Of a stretch of 64,000 nt of DNA, positions 42,082-51,291 are shown in pieces. Position numbers and translations under genes: made by a program. The stretch comes from JAKZVK01 sp965261065 (GTDB lineage Bacteria > Acidobacteriota > Terriglobia > Bryobacterales > UBA6623), in assembly GCA_965261065.1 (NCBI GenBank), contig OZ253444.1, forward strand, positions 3,596,001 through 3,660,000, written 5' to 3'. The stretch's first letter is position 1. Each line of letters opens with the position of its first letter. Under the pieces are notes generated by a model. It searched no databases and was not told the DNA's origin. It was given only the letters and a program-made list of their open reading frames with translations.

Positions 42082-43446
42082 ATGTCCGCACACCCCGCCG
42101 CTGATCCCTACCGCCTCGATCCTGCCGGCATCGAAGAGCCGCCCGTCGGTTGGACCGACGTCGCACGACGCATCGGCCCGGGCGTCATTCTCGCCGCGAC
42201 GATCGTCGGCTCTGGTGAGTTGATCGCCACCACGGTGCTCGGCGCCGAGAACGGCTATACGCTGCTTTGGCTCATCCTGGTCAGTTGCACCATCAAGATC
42301 GTCGTCCAGAACGAACTCGGGCGCTACACCATCGGCACCGGCGAGACGACTCTCGAAGCGTTGGACCGCGTGCCGGGGCCGCGCCTGCGGGCGGGCTGGG
42401 TGGTGTGGGCGTGGTTCCTGTCGCTCGCCATGGCACTCGTTGCGGTCGGCGGAATGCTCGGCGGCATCGCCGAGGTGCTCCACCAGATCGTTCCCGCGGT
42501 TCCGATCATCGCCTGGGTCTGGATCATCAATTTGGGGACCGTCGCCCTGCTGTCCATCGGGCGCTACGGGATGATCGAGAAGGTCGCGATGGCCATGGTG
42601 GCGGGGTTCACGGTGATGACGGTCGGCGCGGCCTTCGTACTGCTCCGGAACCCGGAGTACTTCTCGTGGGCCGCGGTCCTCGAAGGTCTTTCTTTCCAGG
42701 TGCCGCAGGGCGGGATCTTCTCGGCCGTCGCGGTGATGGGACTAACCGGCGTGGGTGCCAGCGAGTTGGGCATCTATCCCTACTGGTGTCTCGAAAAGGG
42801 ATATGCGCGCTTCACCGGGCCGCGCGACGGCACGCCGGGGTGGCAACGGCGCGCGCGCGGCTGGATTCGCGTCATGGGCGTAGACGTCGTCAACTCGATG
42901 GTGATCTACACCTTCGCCACGATCGCGTTCTACCTGCTCGGCGCGGGCGTGCTGCACGGCATGGGTGTCGCGCCGCGCGGTACGGAAATGATCGAGACCC
43001 TCTCGAACATGTACACGCAGACGCTCGGCGGCTGGTCGCGATATCTATTTCTGGCCGGAGCGGCGGCGGTGCTCTACTCGACCGTGTTCGCGGGGACTGC
43101 GGCGCGCAGCCGCATGCTGGCCGACTGGCTCGGCATCCTTGGCGCCTACGACAAGCAAAACTACCGGCTGCGGGTGCGCTACACGCGGTGGTTCGTGGTG
43201 GTGCTACTGATCGTGCCGTCGCTCTATTATATGCTGTTCCAAGAGCCGGTGATGATGATCAAGATGGCCGGAGCGGTCGAGGCCATGATGCTGCCGATCC
43301 TCGGGTTCTCGACCGTGTATCTGCGCTACCGGCACTTGCCGAAAGCGATCGTCCCGAAGGGGTGGCTGACGCTGGCGTTGTGGGTCACCTCGGCACTAAT
43401 GGCGGTGATGATGGGGTACTCGGTGTTCCGGCAGTTGATGGGCTAG
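42082..43446 (+). CDS. Nramp-family metal transporter
   Basis: 454-residue integral membrane protein with about 11 hydrophobic segments. The first helix region RIGPGVILAATIVGSGELIA corresponds to the conserved Nramp TM1 region but has GSGE where classical Nramp proteins have a DPGN metal-binding motif. TM6-like VMGLTGVGASELGIYPYWCL also departs from the usual MPH motif. So metal specificity is uncertain and another cation or solute is possible. It is a different subtype from the wrecked transporter at 21836-23290, which has the related GGEW motif. Confidence 0.85.
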   Translation: MSAHPAADPYRLDPAGIEEPPVGWTDVARRIGPGVILAATIVGSGELIATTVLGAENGYTLLWLILVSCTIKIVVQNELGRYTIGTGETTLEALDRVPGPRLRAGWVVWAWFLSLAMALVAVGGMLGGIAEVLHQIVPAVPIIAWVWIINLGTVALLSIGRYGMIEKVAMAMVAGFTVMTVGAAFVLLRNPEYFSWAAVLEGLSFQVPQGGIFSAVAVMGLTGVGASELGIYPYWCLEKGYARFTGPRDGTPGWQRRARGWIRVMGVDVVNSMVIYTFATIAFYLLGAGVLHGMGVAPRGTEMIETLSNMYTQTLGGWSRYLFLAGAAAVLYSTVFAGTAARSRMLADWLGILGAYDKQNYRLRVRYTRWFVVVLLIVPSLYYMLFQEPVMMIKMAGAVEAMMLPILGFSTVYLRYRHLPKAIVPKGWLTLALWVTSALMAVMMGYSVFRQLMG

Positions 43447-43671
43447 CGGACCAAGGCCCTCTCTGAGAGGGGGAGGCAAAGAGGGTGCTCTCGGGAAGGG
43501 AACTTAGCTTGCCCCTGCGCGCTTCGCTGCTGGCAGCGGCGGCGCCACGTCACCGAGCGCGCCCAAGACAGCACCGACTAGATTAAACGCGGGTACGGCA
43601 TGCCTTGCCTCGACTGTTGGCTTCGCGGGGCCGGCTTTCCCATAGGCAACCCCGAAATGCGGCAGAGTGGA

Positions 43672-44898
43672 TTACCAGTTGGTGACGGAGCCGTCGGGGC
43701 GGTGGTAGATCGGGATCGGGCGGCTGTGCTCGGTGATCTCGGCGATCTGTTCCGCTTGCGAGGCGTCGAACTCGACACCCAATCCCGGACGGTCGTTGGG
43801 CCACATCTTGCCCTCGCGGAAGTCGTAGACCACGGGCAGATGGGCGTGCTTGCGGGTGCCGTCGCCGGTCATCTCCATCAAGACGGGTCCCGAGAAGCAG
43901 CCGCAGCAGTGCACCAGGGCGGCTTCGGAGATCGGCCCGGTGAAGTGGGGGGTGAGGCCGACGTAGTGCGTCTCGCAGATGGCGGCCAGCTTCATGAACT
44001 CAGTGATGCCGCCGGAGTTGGGGATCGAGACGCGGGAGTAGTCGATCAAGCGGCCCTCGATGAGTTCGTTCACGTCCCAGCGGTCGCCGAAGTGCTCGCC
44101 GACGGCGATGGGGACCTTCACCTGCTGGCGCAGCTCACGATACACACCGGGGTTCTCCGAGCGGATCAGGTCTTCGACGAAGTAGGGCGTCAGGTCTTCG
44201 ATCAGGCTGCTCAAGCGGACGGCGTCGGAGAGGTCGAGCCGGGTGTGGTAGTCGATGGCCCAGTCGCCGTTGTCGCCGACGCCCTCGCGGATCTGTTGGC
44301 ACAGGCGGTAGGTTTCGTCAACCATGCGCTGCGAGATGAAGGGCTCTGTGGAGTCGCGGCCGGGACCGGCGACGCTGGTGCGGAAGGCGCGGAAGCCGAA
44401 TTCGATGCAGGCGCGCGCCGTTTCCTTGAGACTGCCGGCGTTGGGGAAGCCAGTCGAGTAGCACTCGATGTGGTCGCGCGTCAGCCCGCCGAGCAGGGCG
44501 TGCACGGGGACGCCAAGCGCCTTGCCCTTGATGTCCCACAGGGCGAGATCGAGCGCGCCGAGGGCGTGGACCTTCTCGCGACCGGGCGGATAGAAGTAGC
44601 CGCGGTACATGATCTGCCACAGGTGCTCGATGCGCGAGGGATCTTCGCCGATCAGCATAGCGGCCAGTTGCTCGACGGTGTCCTTCGAGCCGCCCTCGCC
44701 AATGCCCGTGATGCCCTGGTCGGTTTCGACGGTAACGATGTTGGAGCTTTGGTTGAAGATAGGCCGGCCGTCGGGGGAGCGGTAGTAGCGGATGCGCGTG
44801 ATCTTCATCTTGGGCACGGCGGCCCGCGCGGGCGAGCGTCCGCCGAGCAGCGCGCCGGCGCCGAGGATCGAGGACTGCAGCAGGGATCGACGTTTCAT
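43672..44898 (-). CDS. Secreted enolase-superfamily (galactonate dehydratase-like) enzyme
   Basis: 408 residues from ATG 44898. Tat-like signal MKRRSLLQSSILGAGALLGG, then an enolase-superfamily fold: N-terminal capping domain (ITRIRYYRSPDGRPIFNQSS), barrel with WAIDYHTRLD (metal Asp and a catalytic His two residues later, as in galactonate dehydratases), YFVEDLIRSE, IAVGEHFGD and GLTPHFTGPISEAA. The KxK lysines of mandelate racemase are absent. Probably a sugar-acid dehydratase. It lies close to the isomerase-like protein at 40877 and could act in the same extracytoplasmic sugar-acid pathway; that is inference. Confidence 0.88.
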   Translation of the reverse strand: MKRRSLLQSSILGAGALLGGRSPARAAVPKMKITRIRYYRSPDGRPIFNQSSNIVTVETDQGITGIGEGGSKDTVEQLAAMLIGEDPSRIEHLWQIMYRGYFYPPGREKVHALGALDLALWDIKGKALGVPVHALLGGLTRDHIECYSTGFPNAGSLKETARACIEFGFRAFRTSVAGPGRDSTEPFISQRMVDETYRLCQQIREGVGDNGDWAIDYHTRLDLSDAVRLSSLIEDLTPYFVEDLIRSENPGVYRELRQQVKVPIAVGEHFGDRWDVNELIEGRLIDYSRVSIPNSGGITEFMKLAAICETHYVGLTPHFTGPISEAALVHCCGCFSGPVLMEMTGDGTRKHAHLPVVYDFREGKMWPNDRPGLGVEFDASQAEQIAEITEHSRPIPIYHRPDGSVTNW

Positions 44899-45041
44899 GA
44901 GGGGATTGTAGCTCTGTGTGAGTGGGGCTGTAGGAGTTGGCAAGTTGGTGATCGAGAGGCCCCCGCCCTGCCGCGTGACGATCAACGCCTCTACACTGAA
45001 CGAACGAGTCAAGTTACCGGCAAGTAGCGTGCCGCCGAAGT

Positions 45042-45073
45042 AGCCGAGCCCCGAACGCGAGCGAGGGGTCAAT
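45042..45073. repeat. Dispersed repeat family 3, copy 2 (inverted)
   Basis: AGCCGAGCCCCGAACGCGAG then CGAGGGGTCAAT; reverse complement matches 35911-35941 and 54007-54036. Confidence 0.65.
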
Positions 45074-45147
45074 CCGCACCCGGTGGCATTGCAGCATCGA
45101 ACCCGTCACTGGTGTTTCGGGCTCGGTTTAGACATCTCGGAGGAGTG

Positions 45148-45750
45148 ATGTTTCGTCTGGAAGATTACAGTTCGAAAGTGCAGGCGATCTTACGACCCCA
45201 TGAGGGGGGTGAGCGGTTGATGCCGCTTGTGCCGTGTGGGCCGTTGCGAGGGGAAGGGCTCGATTTGCTCAACGGCACCTCGGCCGAGGCGTTGTTCGAC
45301 GAGGGCGATGTGGCTTCCCCGGAATTCGCGGACTGCGTACGGAGCGCGCTTTTCCTCTATTTCTCCGATCTCGACCGCTCGCACACGATTTCCCAAGCCA
45401 TTCACTCCACGACGGGCAGTTTCCTTCATGGCATCATGCACCGCCAGGAGCCCGACTTCAGTAACGCGAAGTACTGGTTTCGCAAGGTGCCGACTCACGA
45501 GGTTTTTCCGGCGCTGCGAGAGGCGGTTTTGGAGCGGTGGACGGCCGCCGGTGACCCCACGGGCGAGAGCTTGCGGTCGGCGGTGGAGGGCCGTCCTGAA
45601 TGGGATGCCTCTTGGTTCGTCGACCAGTGCGAGGCTGTGAAGCGCGGTGGCGCGTCCGAGATGGAGGGAGCACTGCTGCAAGCGCAGCGGATCGAGTGGC
45701 AGTTGCTGTTTGATTACTGCTACCGCCCGGCTGTTGGAAAGCGGGCGTAG
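45148..45750 (+). CDS. Conserved hypothetical protein
   Basis: 200 residues from ATG 45148 (GGAGGAG five bases upstream). Recognisable conserved stretch FLYFSDLDRSHTISQAIHST, SFLHGIMHRQEPDFSNAKYW, FRKVPTHEVFPALREAV, which recurs in proteins of many soil bacteria (usual form H.IMHRREPDF.NAKYWFR). No signal peptide, so cytoplasmic. Function not known to me. The 285 bp after it (45751-46035) contain no gene. Confidence 0.8.
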   Translation: MFRLEDYSSKVQAILRPHEGGERLMPLVPCGPLRGEGLDLLNGTSAEALFDEGDVASPEFADCVRSALFLYFSDLDRSHTISQAIHSTTGSFLHGIMHRQEPDFSNAKYWFRKVPTHEVFPALREAVLERWTAAGDPTGESLRSAVEGRPEWDASWFVDQCEAVKRGGASEMEGALLQAQRIEWQLLFDYCYRPAVGKRA

Positions 45751-46035
45751 CACACCACGCTCGTACGAGGGAGTGAAGGTCTCGCTAAAGCTCCGCAAGT
45801 TTCTTGACGCGGCGGGGGGTGATTGGGCGAAAGGGTAGGCACGAACCGAGCGCATGAGAATCGGCTACCTCTTCGCCGATGAGTACAACCTCGAGCTTCC
45901 GAGAACCGGACTTACCGGAAGTTACTCCACGGGAGGCCGCCAGCCTCTGATTCGGCAGCCCTCATTCCATTCTCCTGCGCCATTTTATGCAGCCGCTCGG
46001 GAACATACGGTGGGAACTCGGCGTCACTGTTCATA

Positions 46036-47856
46036 GTGACTGTACGTTTGGGGTTGTTACTGCTGGCGGCGGCCTACGCCGCCGCCCAGGCGCCGCCTGG
46101 ACCGCCGCAGTTCGACGCATCGCTGGTCCGGCGAGGAAACAGCGCTGAACCCGCCTCTCTGGTTCCCGGCCTTTTCGCTTCAATCTACGGCGCCGGTCTC
46201 GGGCCGAGGTCTCTGTGTGAAGGCCAGCCCGACCCCAGCGCCCGCGAAACCGCAACGGGGCCGCTCTCTGCGATCATCGATCCGCGGGTCTATCCGAGGG
46301 AGCTTTGCGGAGTGCGGGTGTTAGTTGACGGCCACCCAGCGGGACTGATCTACGTCATCGCACACGAAATCCACTTCAAGGTCCCGCTCGACGCTCCGTC
46401 GGAGGGGACTTTCGGACTACAAGTGATCTACGACGGCAGAGCCAGCAACGTCGTCGAAGTCAAGGCTGGGCTTGAGCCTGTACGGCTCTCGTTCCCTCAG
46501 CCGGCATTCACGAACATGCCGATTTGGGTTGAAGCTCAAGCGCCCCCAGGAATTCCCGTATGGGTCAGTTACCCCTTTGGAACCGGACCCGGCAATATCG
46601 GCTGCAACGAACTTCAATTGCGCAGGCAAGGCCGGCTGCTGGAGCCGCTCCCCGCAAGCCGGGTTCGCAATGGAACCTTCGCCGGCCTCATCTGCGGCTC
46701 AATCGCTCTCAATGATCGCCATGACAATCGATTGCCGCTGCATCTGATTTATCGCATCGACGAGCCGGGAGATTACGAGGTTCGGCTGCTCATGTCCAAC
46801 CGTTACGCTGTCGAGGGACGCCTCGGCGCCGAAAGCTCTCTCGCCAGCTCGGAGTGGACGCCCCTGCACGTTGCCGCTTCTATGACGAGCCAGCAGCAGG
46901 AGTGGTTGGCGGAGTTTACCACCGATCCGCCCACGGACCCGGGCGATCTGCTCGGCGATTACTTGCCGAGCATTGTCGGCGTTACCGATCAGCCGTCGCT
47001 CGAAGCCCTGCTCATTCAACTGTACCATCCGCATCGCACCGTCCGCCGCTATGCCGAGCTGGCGCTCAGCTATTGGCCTCTGGAAGACTCCTTGCCGGCC
47101 GCACAGCGAACGCTCGATGAGCGGGGGCCGAGCCAGGCGCTGGTGCGCTGGTTGCTCGAACGGAGGGACGACGATCCCGGCCCGATCATTGAGGCGTCGC
47201 TTCCCTACCTGCTCTCCAACGATCCGGTCTTGCTGCACGGCGCCGTGACCGCCGTGGAATTCTTTCGAGCCCCTCGCGAGTTCAGCGGCTCATCCCAGCT
47301 CAAAGCAGCGGCGACCGAGGCGATGATTGCCGCTGCGAATCACGTTGAAGCCGTCGCCGACGGCCAGGCGCAAATCGACTATGCTCAGATGCTCGGCGTT
47401 TTGCAGGATGAACGGGCGATCCCGATTCTCTGGCGCTGGGCCGATGAAGGGATCGCGGTCGATTCGTCGCTCCGGTCCATCGCCTTGTTCGCCCGTCCGC
47501 AAGACTTGCCTCGGCTAGCTTCTCTGCTGACCGTAAAGGGCGCAACCCGAACCTACTATCGACGCATCGCCAACCTGCCGCAAGAACTCTACAAGGCTTA
47601 CGGCGCCGACTCCGTTGGTTTCCTCGAATACACGCTTCGAGAGTCCGATAATCTTAACTTGCGGCGGGACGCCGCATTGGCTTTGATTGAGGCCGATCGC
47701 CCCGCGGGATGGGTCTTTACCGTCGCCGAGATCGAAGGCAACAGCGTATGGAAGGGAACCTTCTTGACGCAAATCAACGCGATCTACCGCCCGCCGAACG
47801 CGAACGAGGCCTCAATCCTCGAATTTGCCAAGCAACGCGTGAATCGTGGCCGCTGA
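46036..47856 (+). CDS. Secreted protein with TIGR03437-like module and helical repeats
   Basis: 606 residues. Signal peptide (LGLLLLAAAYAAAQA). Residues about 25-145 resemble the TIGR03437/Solibacter surface module (LVPGLFASIYGAGLGP, LCGVRVLVDGHPAGLIYVIA, HEIHFKVPLD). The rest is helical with repeats (TVRRYAELALSYWPLEDSL, QDLPRLASLLTVKGATRTYY) that could be HEAT-like. Start GTG 46036 gives the signal peptide directly. Function unknown; location extracytoplasmic. A single gene ending 136 bp before IS1595 copy 4. Confidence 0.8.
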   Translation: MTVRLGLLLLAAAYAAAQAPPGPPQFDASLVRRGNSAEPASLVPGLFASIYGAGLGPRSLCEGQPDPSARETATGPLSAIIDPRVYPRELCGVRVLVDGHPAGLIYVIAHEIHFKVPLDAPSEGTFGLQVIYDGRASNVVEVKAGLEPVRLSFPQPAFTNMPIWVEAQAPPGIPVWVSYPFGTGPGNIGCNELQLRRQGRLLEPLPASRVRNGTFAGLICGSIALNDRHDNRLPLHLIYRIDEPGDYEVRLLMSNRYAVEGRLGAESSLASSEWTPLHVAASMTSQQQEWLAEFTTDPPTDPGDLLGDYLPSIVGVTDQPSLEALLIQLYHPHRTVRRYAELALSYWPLEDSLPAAQRTLDERGPSQALVRWLLERRDDDPGPIIEASLPYLLSNDPVLLHGAVTAVEFFRAPREFSGSSQLKAAATEAMIAAANHVEAVADGQAQIDYAQMLGVLQDERAIPILWRWADEGIAVDSSLRSIALFARPQDLPRLASLLTVKGATRTYYRRIANLPQELYKAYGADSVGFLEYTLRESDNLNLRRDAALALIEADRPAGWVFTVAEIEGNSVWKGTFLTQINAIYRPPNANEASILEFAKQRVNRGR

Positions 47857-47991
47857 CGAGGATATTGGAATTTCGGGCAACGTGCTGCGTATCGCTATCT
47901 GGGCGCTCGCGGCGATTCTGTGACGAAGCCATGCTGAGCTATCGAGCGGTGCTTGAAGCCCGTTCAGGGAGTCACTTCCGCAAATGGGGAT

Positions 47992-49022
47992 GCCGGGTAT
48001 CCACTTGACTCAGGTGACCCCAACATCTTGTAGTTGGGCTCACAGCGTCTTAGCGTCCCAATCGGCGACGATCGAGCGGTACGGCGTCGGCTCCACCGCC
48101 ATGGCCTGCTGCACAAGGCGGTAGAAGAGCTTGCCCCGACTGCGTGATCTGCGCCGATTGAAGCGGAACACGAACTCGTCGAGATAGTAGTCCAGATGCT
48201 CGTGGCTGACCGCCCCCTGATGCGTGCCCAGCATCCAGCGCTTGAGTAGCGAGATCGCCAAGTGCACCCTCGGCAGTAGCTGCGAGGCCTGCTCGCGGCG
48301 GTTGTTAATCGAGATGATACGACGCTGGTAGTCCTTCTTCTTGAGCGGATCGTAGCCCGACCAGTTGTCGGTAACAACCACGCTGCCCGGCTCGACCGAC
48401 TCCTCGACGAAGGGCATCAAACTGGCCGCCGAGGCGTTCTGAACGCGCTGCATGCGGATGCGCCCCAGCCCGGTGCCTCTCTCTTCCGCGGCGACTGCAA
48501 TCAACGCTTTACGCTCGGTCTGCCGGCCGATTACCCCTTCTTCTTCAGCGCCCCAGTAGGTCTCATCGACCTCGACGAGGCCCGTCAATCGCTCTCGCCC
48601 CGGGCGCACCATCGCTCGCCTCAGCTTGTGCATCCAAGGCCAGGCGGTTTGGTAACTGCCCAGTCCCAGAACGCGCTGTAGACCCAGGGCGCTGGCCCCA
48701 TTCTTCTGCGTGGTGATGGTCCACATCGCCCGGAACCACAGCCGCAGCGGCTTGCGTGTGTCTTGAAAGATCGTGCCGGCGGTGACGGAGGTTTGCCGCC
48801 CGCAGCGAGCGCATTCGAACCACACTTTGCGCACCGGCCAAGCGCGCTCATGCCCACACCTTGGACAGCGGAAACCCTCTGGCCAGCGCAAGGCGAACAG
48901 ATAGTCGCGGCAAGCCTCCTCGCTCGCAAAGCGAGACTCGAATTCGAGTTGGTCGCGCGGGTAATCCTCCACCAAGCCCTACACTACATCTTGGGGTCAC
49001 CTGAGTCAAGTGGATACCCAGC
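47992..49022 (-). mobile_element. IS1595-family element, copy 4
   Basis: 1031 bp, flanked by an exact 8 bp duplication ATGGGGAT (47984-47991 and 49023-49030). It is intergenic; no coding frame is restored across it that I can see. Confidence 0.96.
48040..48972 (-). CDS. IS1595-family transposase
   Basis: 310-residue transposase, same motifs as the other copies. One residue differs near the N-terminus (ESRFASEEA instead of ESHFASEEA). GTG 48972 is the start by comparison with copy 2. Confidence 0.96.
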   Translation of the reverse strand: MEDYPRDQLEFESRFASEEACRDYLFALRWPEGFRCPRCGHERAWPVRKVWFECARCGRQTSVTAGTIFQDTRKPLRLWFRAMWTITTQKNGASALGLQRVLGLGSYQTAWPWMHKLRRAMVRPGRERLTGLVEVDETYWGAEEEGVIGRQTERKALIAVAAEERGTGLGRIRMQRVQNASAASLMPFVEESVEPGSVVVTDNWSGYDPLKKKDYQRRIISINNRREQASQLLPRVHLAISLLKRWMLGTHQGAVSHEHLDYYLDEFVFRFNRRRSRSRGKLFYRLVQQAMAVEPTPYRSIVADWDAKTL

Positions 49023-49084
49023 ATGGGGATTAACGGAAGTGAAGGTTTCGCGGGCTGGCACGGCTGCTCTAGAATCGGAGCATC

Positions 49085-51226
49085 ATGAAACGAAAGATCC
49101 TGGTGTGGTGGGTTGCGGCCCTAAGTGCCGCGCTGTCGGTCGCATGGGCCGATGGGCCGACCGACGAACGCCGCGACCTGCTGAGACAGGTCATGCGGGG
49201 CGGGCCCTATGGCAAGCCTTGGCGCATCGAAGGCCTGCGACCCGTCCGTTTTCCAGTCACAACGTCCCATCCCGATGTCCAAGGCTGGATGGATCAAGGC
49301 GTCACCCAGTTACATGCATTCGAGTACTACGAGGCGAAGCGCACGTTCCGTTGGGCGATCAAGCTCGACCCGGACTGCGCCATGGCCTATTGGGGGCTCG
49401 CTCAGGTTAGGGGCGTGCCCGAGGATCTTCAGAAGGCGCTGATCCGAGAGGCCGCCAAACATAAAGCGACCGTCTCGGCGAGAGAACGGGGCTACATCGA
49501 GGCCTGGGAAGCGCGGCTTGGGCTGGACCCGACGGTCGCCTCCGACAGCGGAGCGCAGCGGCGGGCGTGGCAGCGCCGGCTCGACAAACTGCTGTTCGAG
49601 CACCCGAATGACATCGAAGCGACGACGCTGTACGCCTGGCGCGCCGCCGGCGGCGGGCATGGCGCCGAGACGATGCTTCAGCAGGTGCTTCGCAGCGACC
49701 CCAACCACCCGGGCGCCCATCACTATCGCATCCACATGTGGGATGGCCGACAGTCGGCCCATGTCGTGGACAGCGCCCGAGCACTGTCTCGTACCGTTAC
49801 GGCCTCCGGACACTTGATGCACATGCCGGGGCATATCATGAGCGCGCTGGGCCTGTGGCCGGACGCGGAGATCGCGATGGAGGCAGCCGATCGCGTGGAA
49901 CTGAAGTACATCCGCGACCAACGGCGCATGCCTTTCGACTCGTGGAACTACGGACATAATCGCAACTACCTTTGCTACCTGCGGGAACAACGAGGCATGG
50001 CCCGCGCCGCGATTGAGGGAGCGCGCGAGCTATTGAGACAGCCGCTCGACCCGGAGTCGACGCATGCACGCCGCTGGCGGCCGCGGCTTGTCGGTAAGAC
50101 GGCTCTGCTGCGAGCGCTCGCAACGTTTGAACGCTGGGAATCGCTTCTGGAGCCCGGGTCGATCCCGTGGACCGACGACGTCGTGGACCGAGTGGCTCGT
50201 GCCTACGTGGAGAGCCTGGCCCACTGGGGGTTGGGGGATCTTGCTTCGGCTCGCGAGCGGCAAGAGCGATTGAGCGGACTCAAAGAGACGGTTGAGAAGG
50301 ATGGTGATGCACGTCTCAAGCGCGAGTATGCGGTCCACGTGGCCGAACTCGACGCGCTGCTGACGATCGCGAAGGGCGACATACTGGGCGGCTTGAACCA
50401 ACTCGCGAAGGCAGCCGAAATGGAGGCGGACCTTCGAAGACGTTGGAACGACCCGCCGATGTATCCGCGATTCCTCTACGCGGTCTTGGGCGATCAGTAC
50501 CTGGAACATCGAAATCCCGGGTTGGCGGCCGAGGCCTTTCGACGGGGACTCGAACTCGTGCCCAACGATGGGTTGTGCCTTTCGGGACTCGTTCGAGCCT
50601 ACGCCGAGTTGGACGACACGACAGAAGCGCAGGCGGCGTACTCTAGTCTGCTGTGGGTGTACTCGCAGGCTGATGGAGATCTTGCCGGCCTTCGTTCAGC
50701 GTCCGAAGCGGCGGAACGATTGGGGCTGAATCGCGAAGTGGCGCCCGATCCCAGAGAGGGCGGTCTTTCCTACGGAGCTAGTGACCTCGATCGATTTGGC
50801 CCACACAAATGGGTGCCGTTCGCAAGCCCTCCGTTGCCGAAGGCCGGTGATGCCGAAGGTGATGTTTCAAGTAAGCGAAATACGTTGGTGGCCTTCGTTC
50901 CCGGTCCCGACTGCGCAGACTGCTCCAAGCAGCTTGCGTCGATCTCGGACCGACTCAACGAACTTGAAGCAGAACAAACCGACGTGATTGTCGTTGCCCA
51001 GCAGTGGCAGGGCAAGAAGCCGCTAGCGGTCGTTCGTGATCCAGACTGGTCAATCCATCGCAGATTCGGTGCTTGGGATGACTTCGAAGACGTTCCGTTG
51101 AAGGTGACGGCTCTAGTCGATAGGGCCGGCAAACTTCGCTGGGTTCGCTATGGACACGACGCTTTCCTGGACGTCGATTCTCTGTTAACAGAGCTCCGTC
51201 ACTTGAACGGCCGCCACTCCATCTGA
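49085..51226 (+). CDS. Secreted TPR protein with redoxin-like C-terminal domain
   Basis: 713 residues. Signal peptide (ILVWWVAALSAALSVAWA). Long TPR-like helical region (EYYEAKRTFRWAIKLDPDCA, HHYRIHMWDG, HLMHMPGHIMSALGLWPDAE), then a C-terminal thioredoxin-fold domain: NTLVAFVPGPDCADCSKQLA (CxxC at the active-site position) and VIVVAQQWQG. The HHYRIHMWD and HMPGHI histidine motifs recur in a family of secreted TPR proteins of unknown role. A -10-like TAGAAT lies just upstream (49069-49074). Confidence 0.82.
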   Translation: MKRKILVWWVAALSAALSVAWADGPTDERRDLLRQVMRGGPYGKPWRIEGLRPVRFPVTTSHPDVQGWMDQGVTQLHAFEYYEAKRTFRWAIKLDPDCAMAYWGLAQVRGVPEDLQKALIREAAKHKATVSARERGYIEAWEARLGLDPTVASDSGAQRRAWQRRLDKLLFEHPNDIEATTLYAWRAAGGGHGAETMLQQVLRSDPNHPGAHHYRIHMWDGRQSAHVVDSARALSRTVTASGHLMHMPGHIMSALGLWPDAEIAMEAADRVELKYIRDQRRMPFDSWNYGHNRNYLCYLREQRGMARAAIEGARELLRQPLDPESTHARRWRPRLVGKTALLRALATFERWESLLEPGSIPWTDDVVDRVARAYVESLAHWGLGDLASARERQERLSGLKETVEKDGDARLKREYAVHVAELDALLTIAKGDILGGLNQLAKAAEMEADLRRRWNDPPMYPRFLYAVLGDQYLEHRNPGLAAEAFRRGLELVPNDGLCLSGLVRAYAELDDTTEAQAAYSSLLWVYSQADGDLAGLRSASEAAERLGLNREVAPDPREGGLSYGASDLDRFGPHKWVPFASPPLPKAGDAEGDVSSKRNTLVAFVPGPDCADCSKQLASISDRLNELEAEQTDVIVVAQQWQGKKPLAVVRDPDWSIHRRFGAWDDFEDVPLKVTALVDRAGKLRWVRYGHDAFLDVDSLLTELRHLNGRHSI

Positions 51227-51291
51227 GCCCATCCGGCCGAGGACTGCGGCCGTTAGAGCCACCCTTCGCCGAACCGATACCCTCAGCTCCC

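Noticed and set aside
47857..49084. Gene interrupted by IS1595 copy 4
   Set aside because: Removing the element with one ATGGGGAT does not restore a recognisable frame; the site is intergenic.
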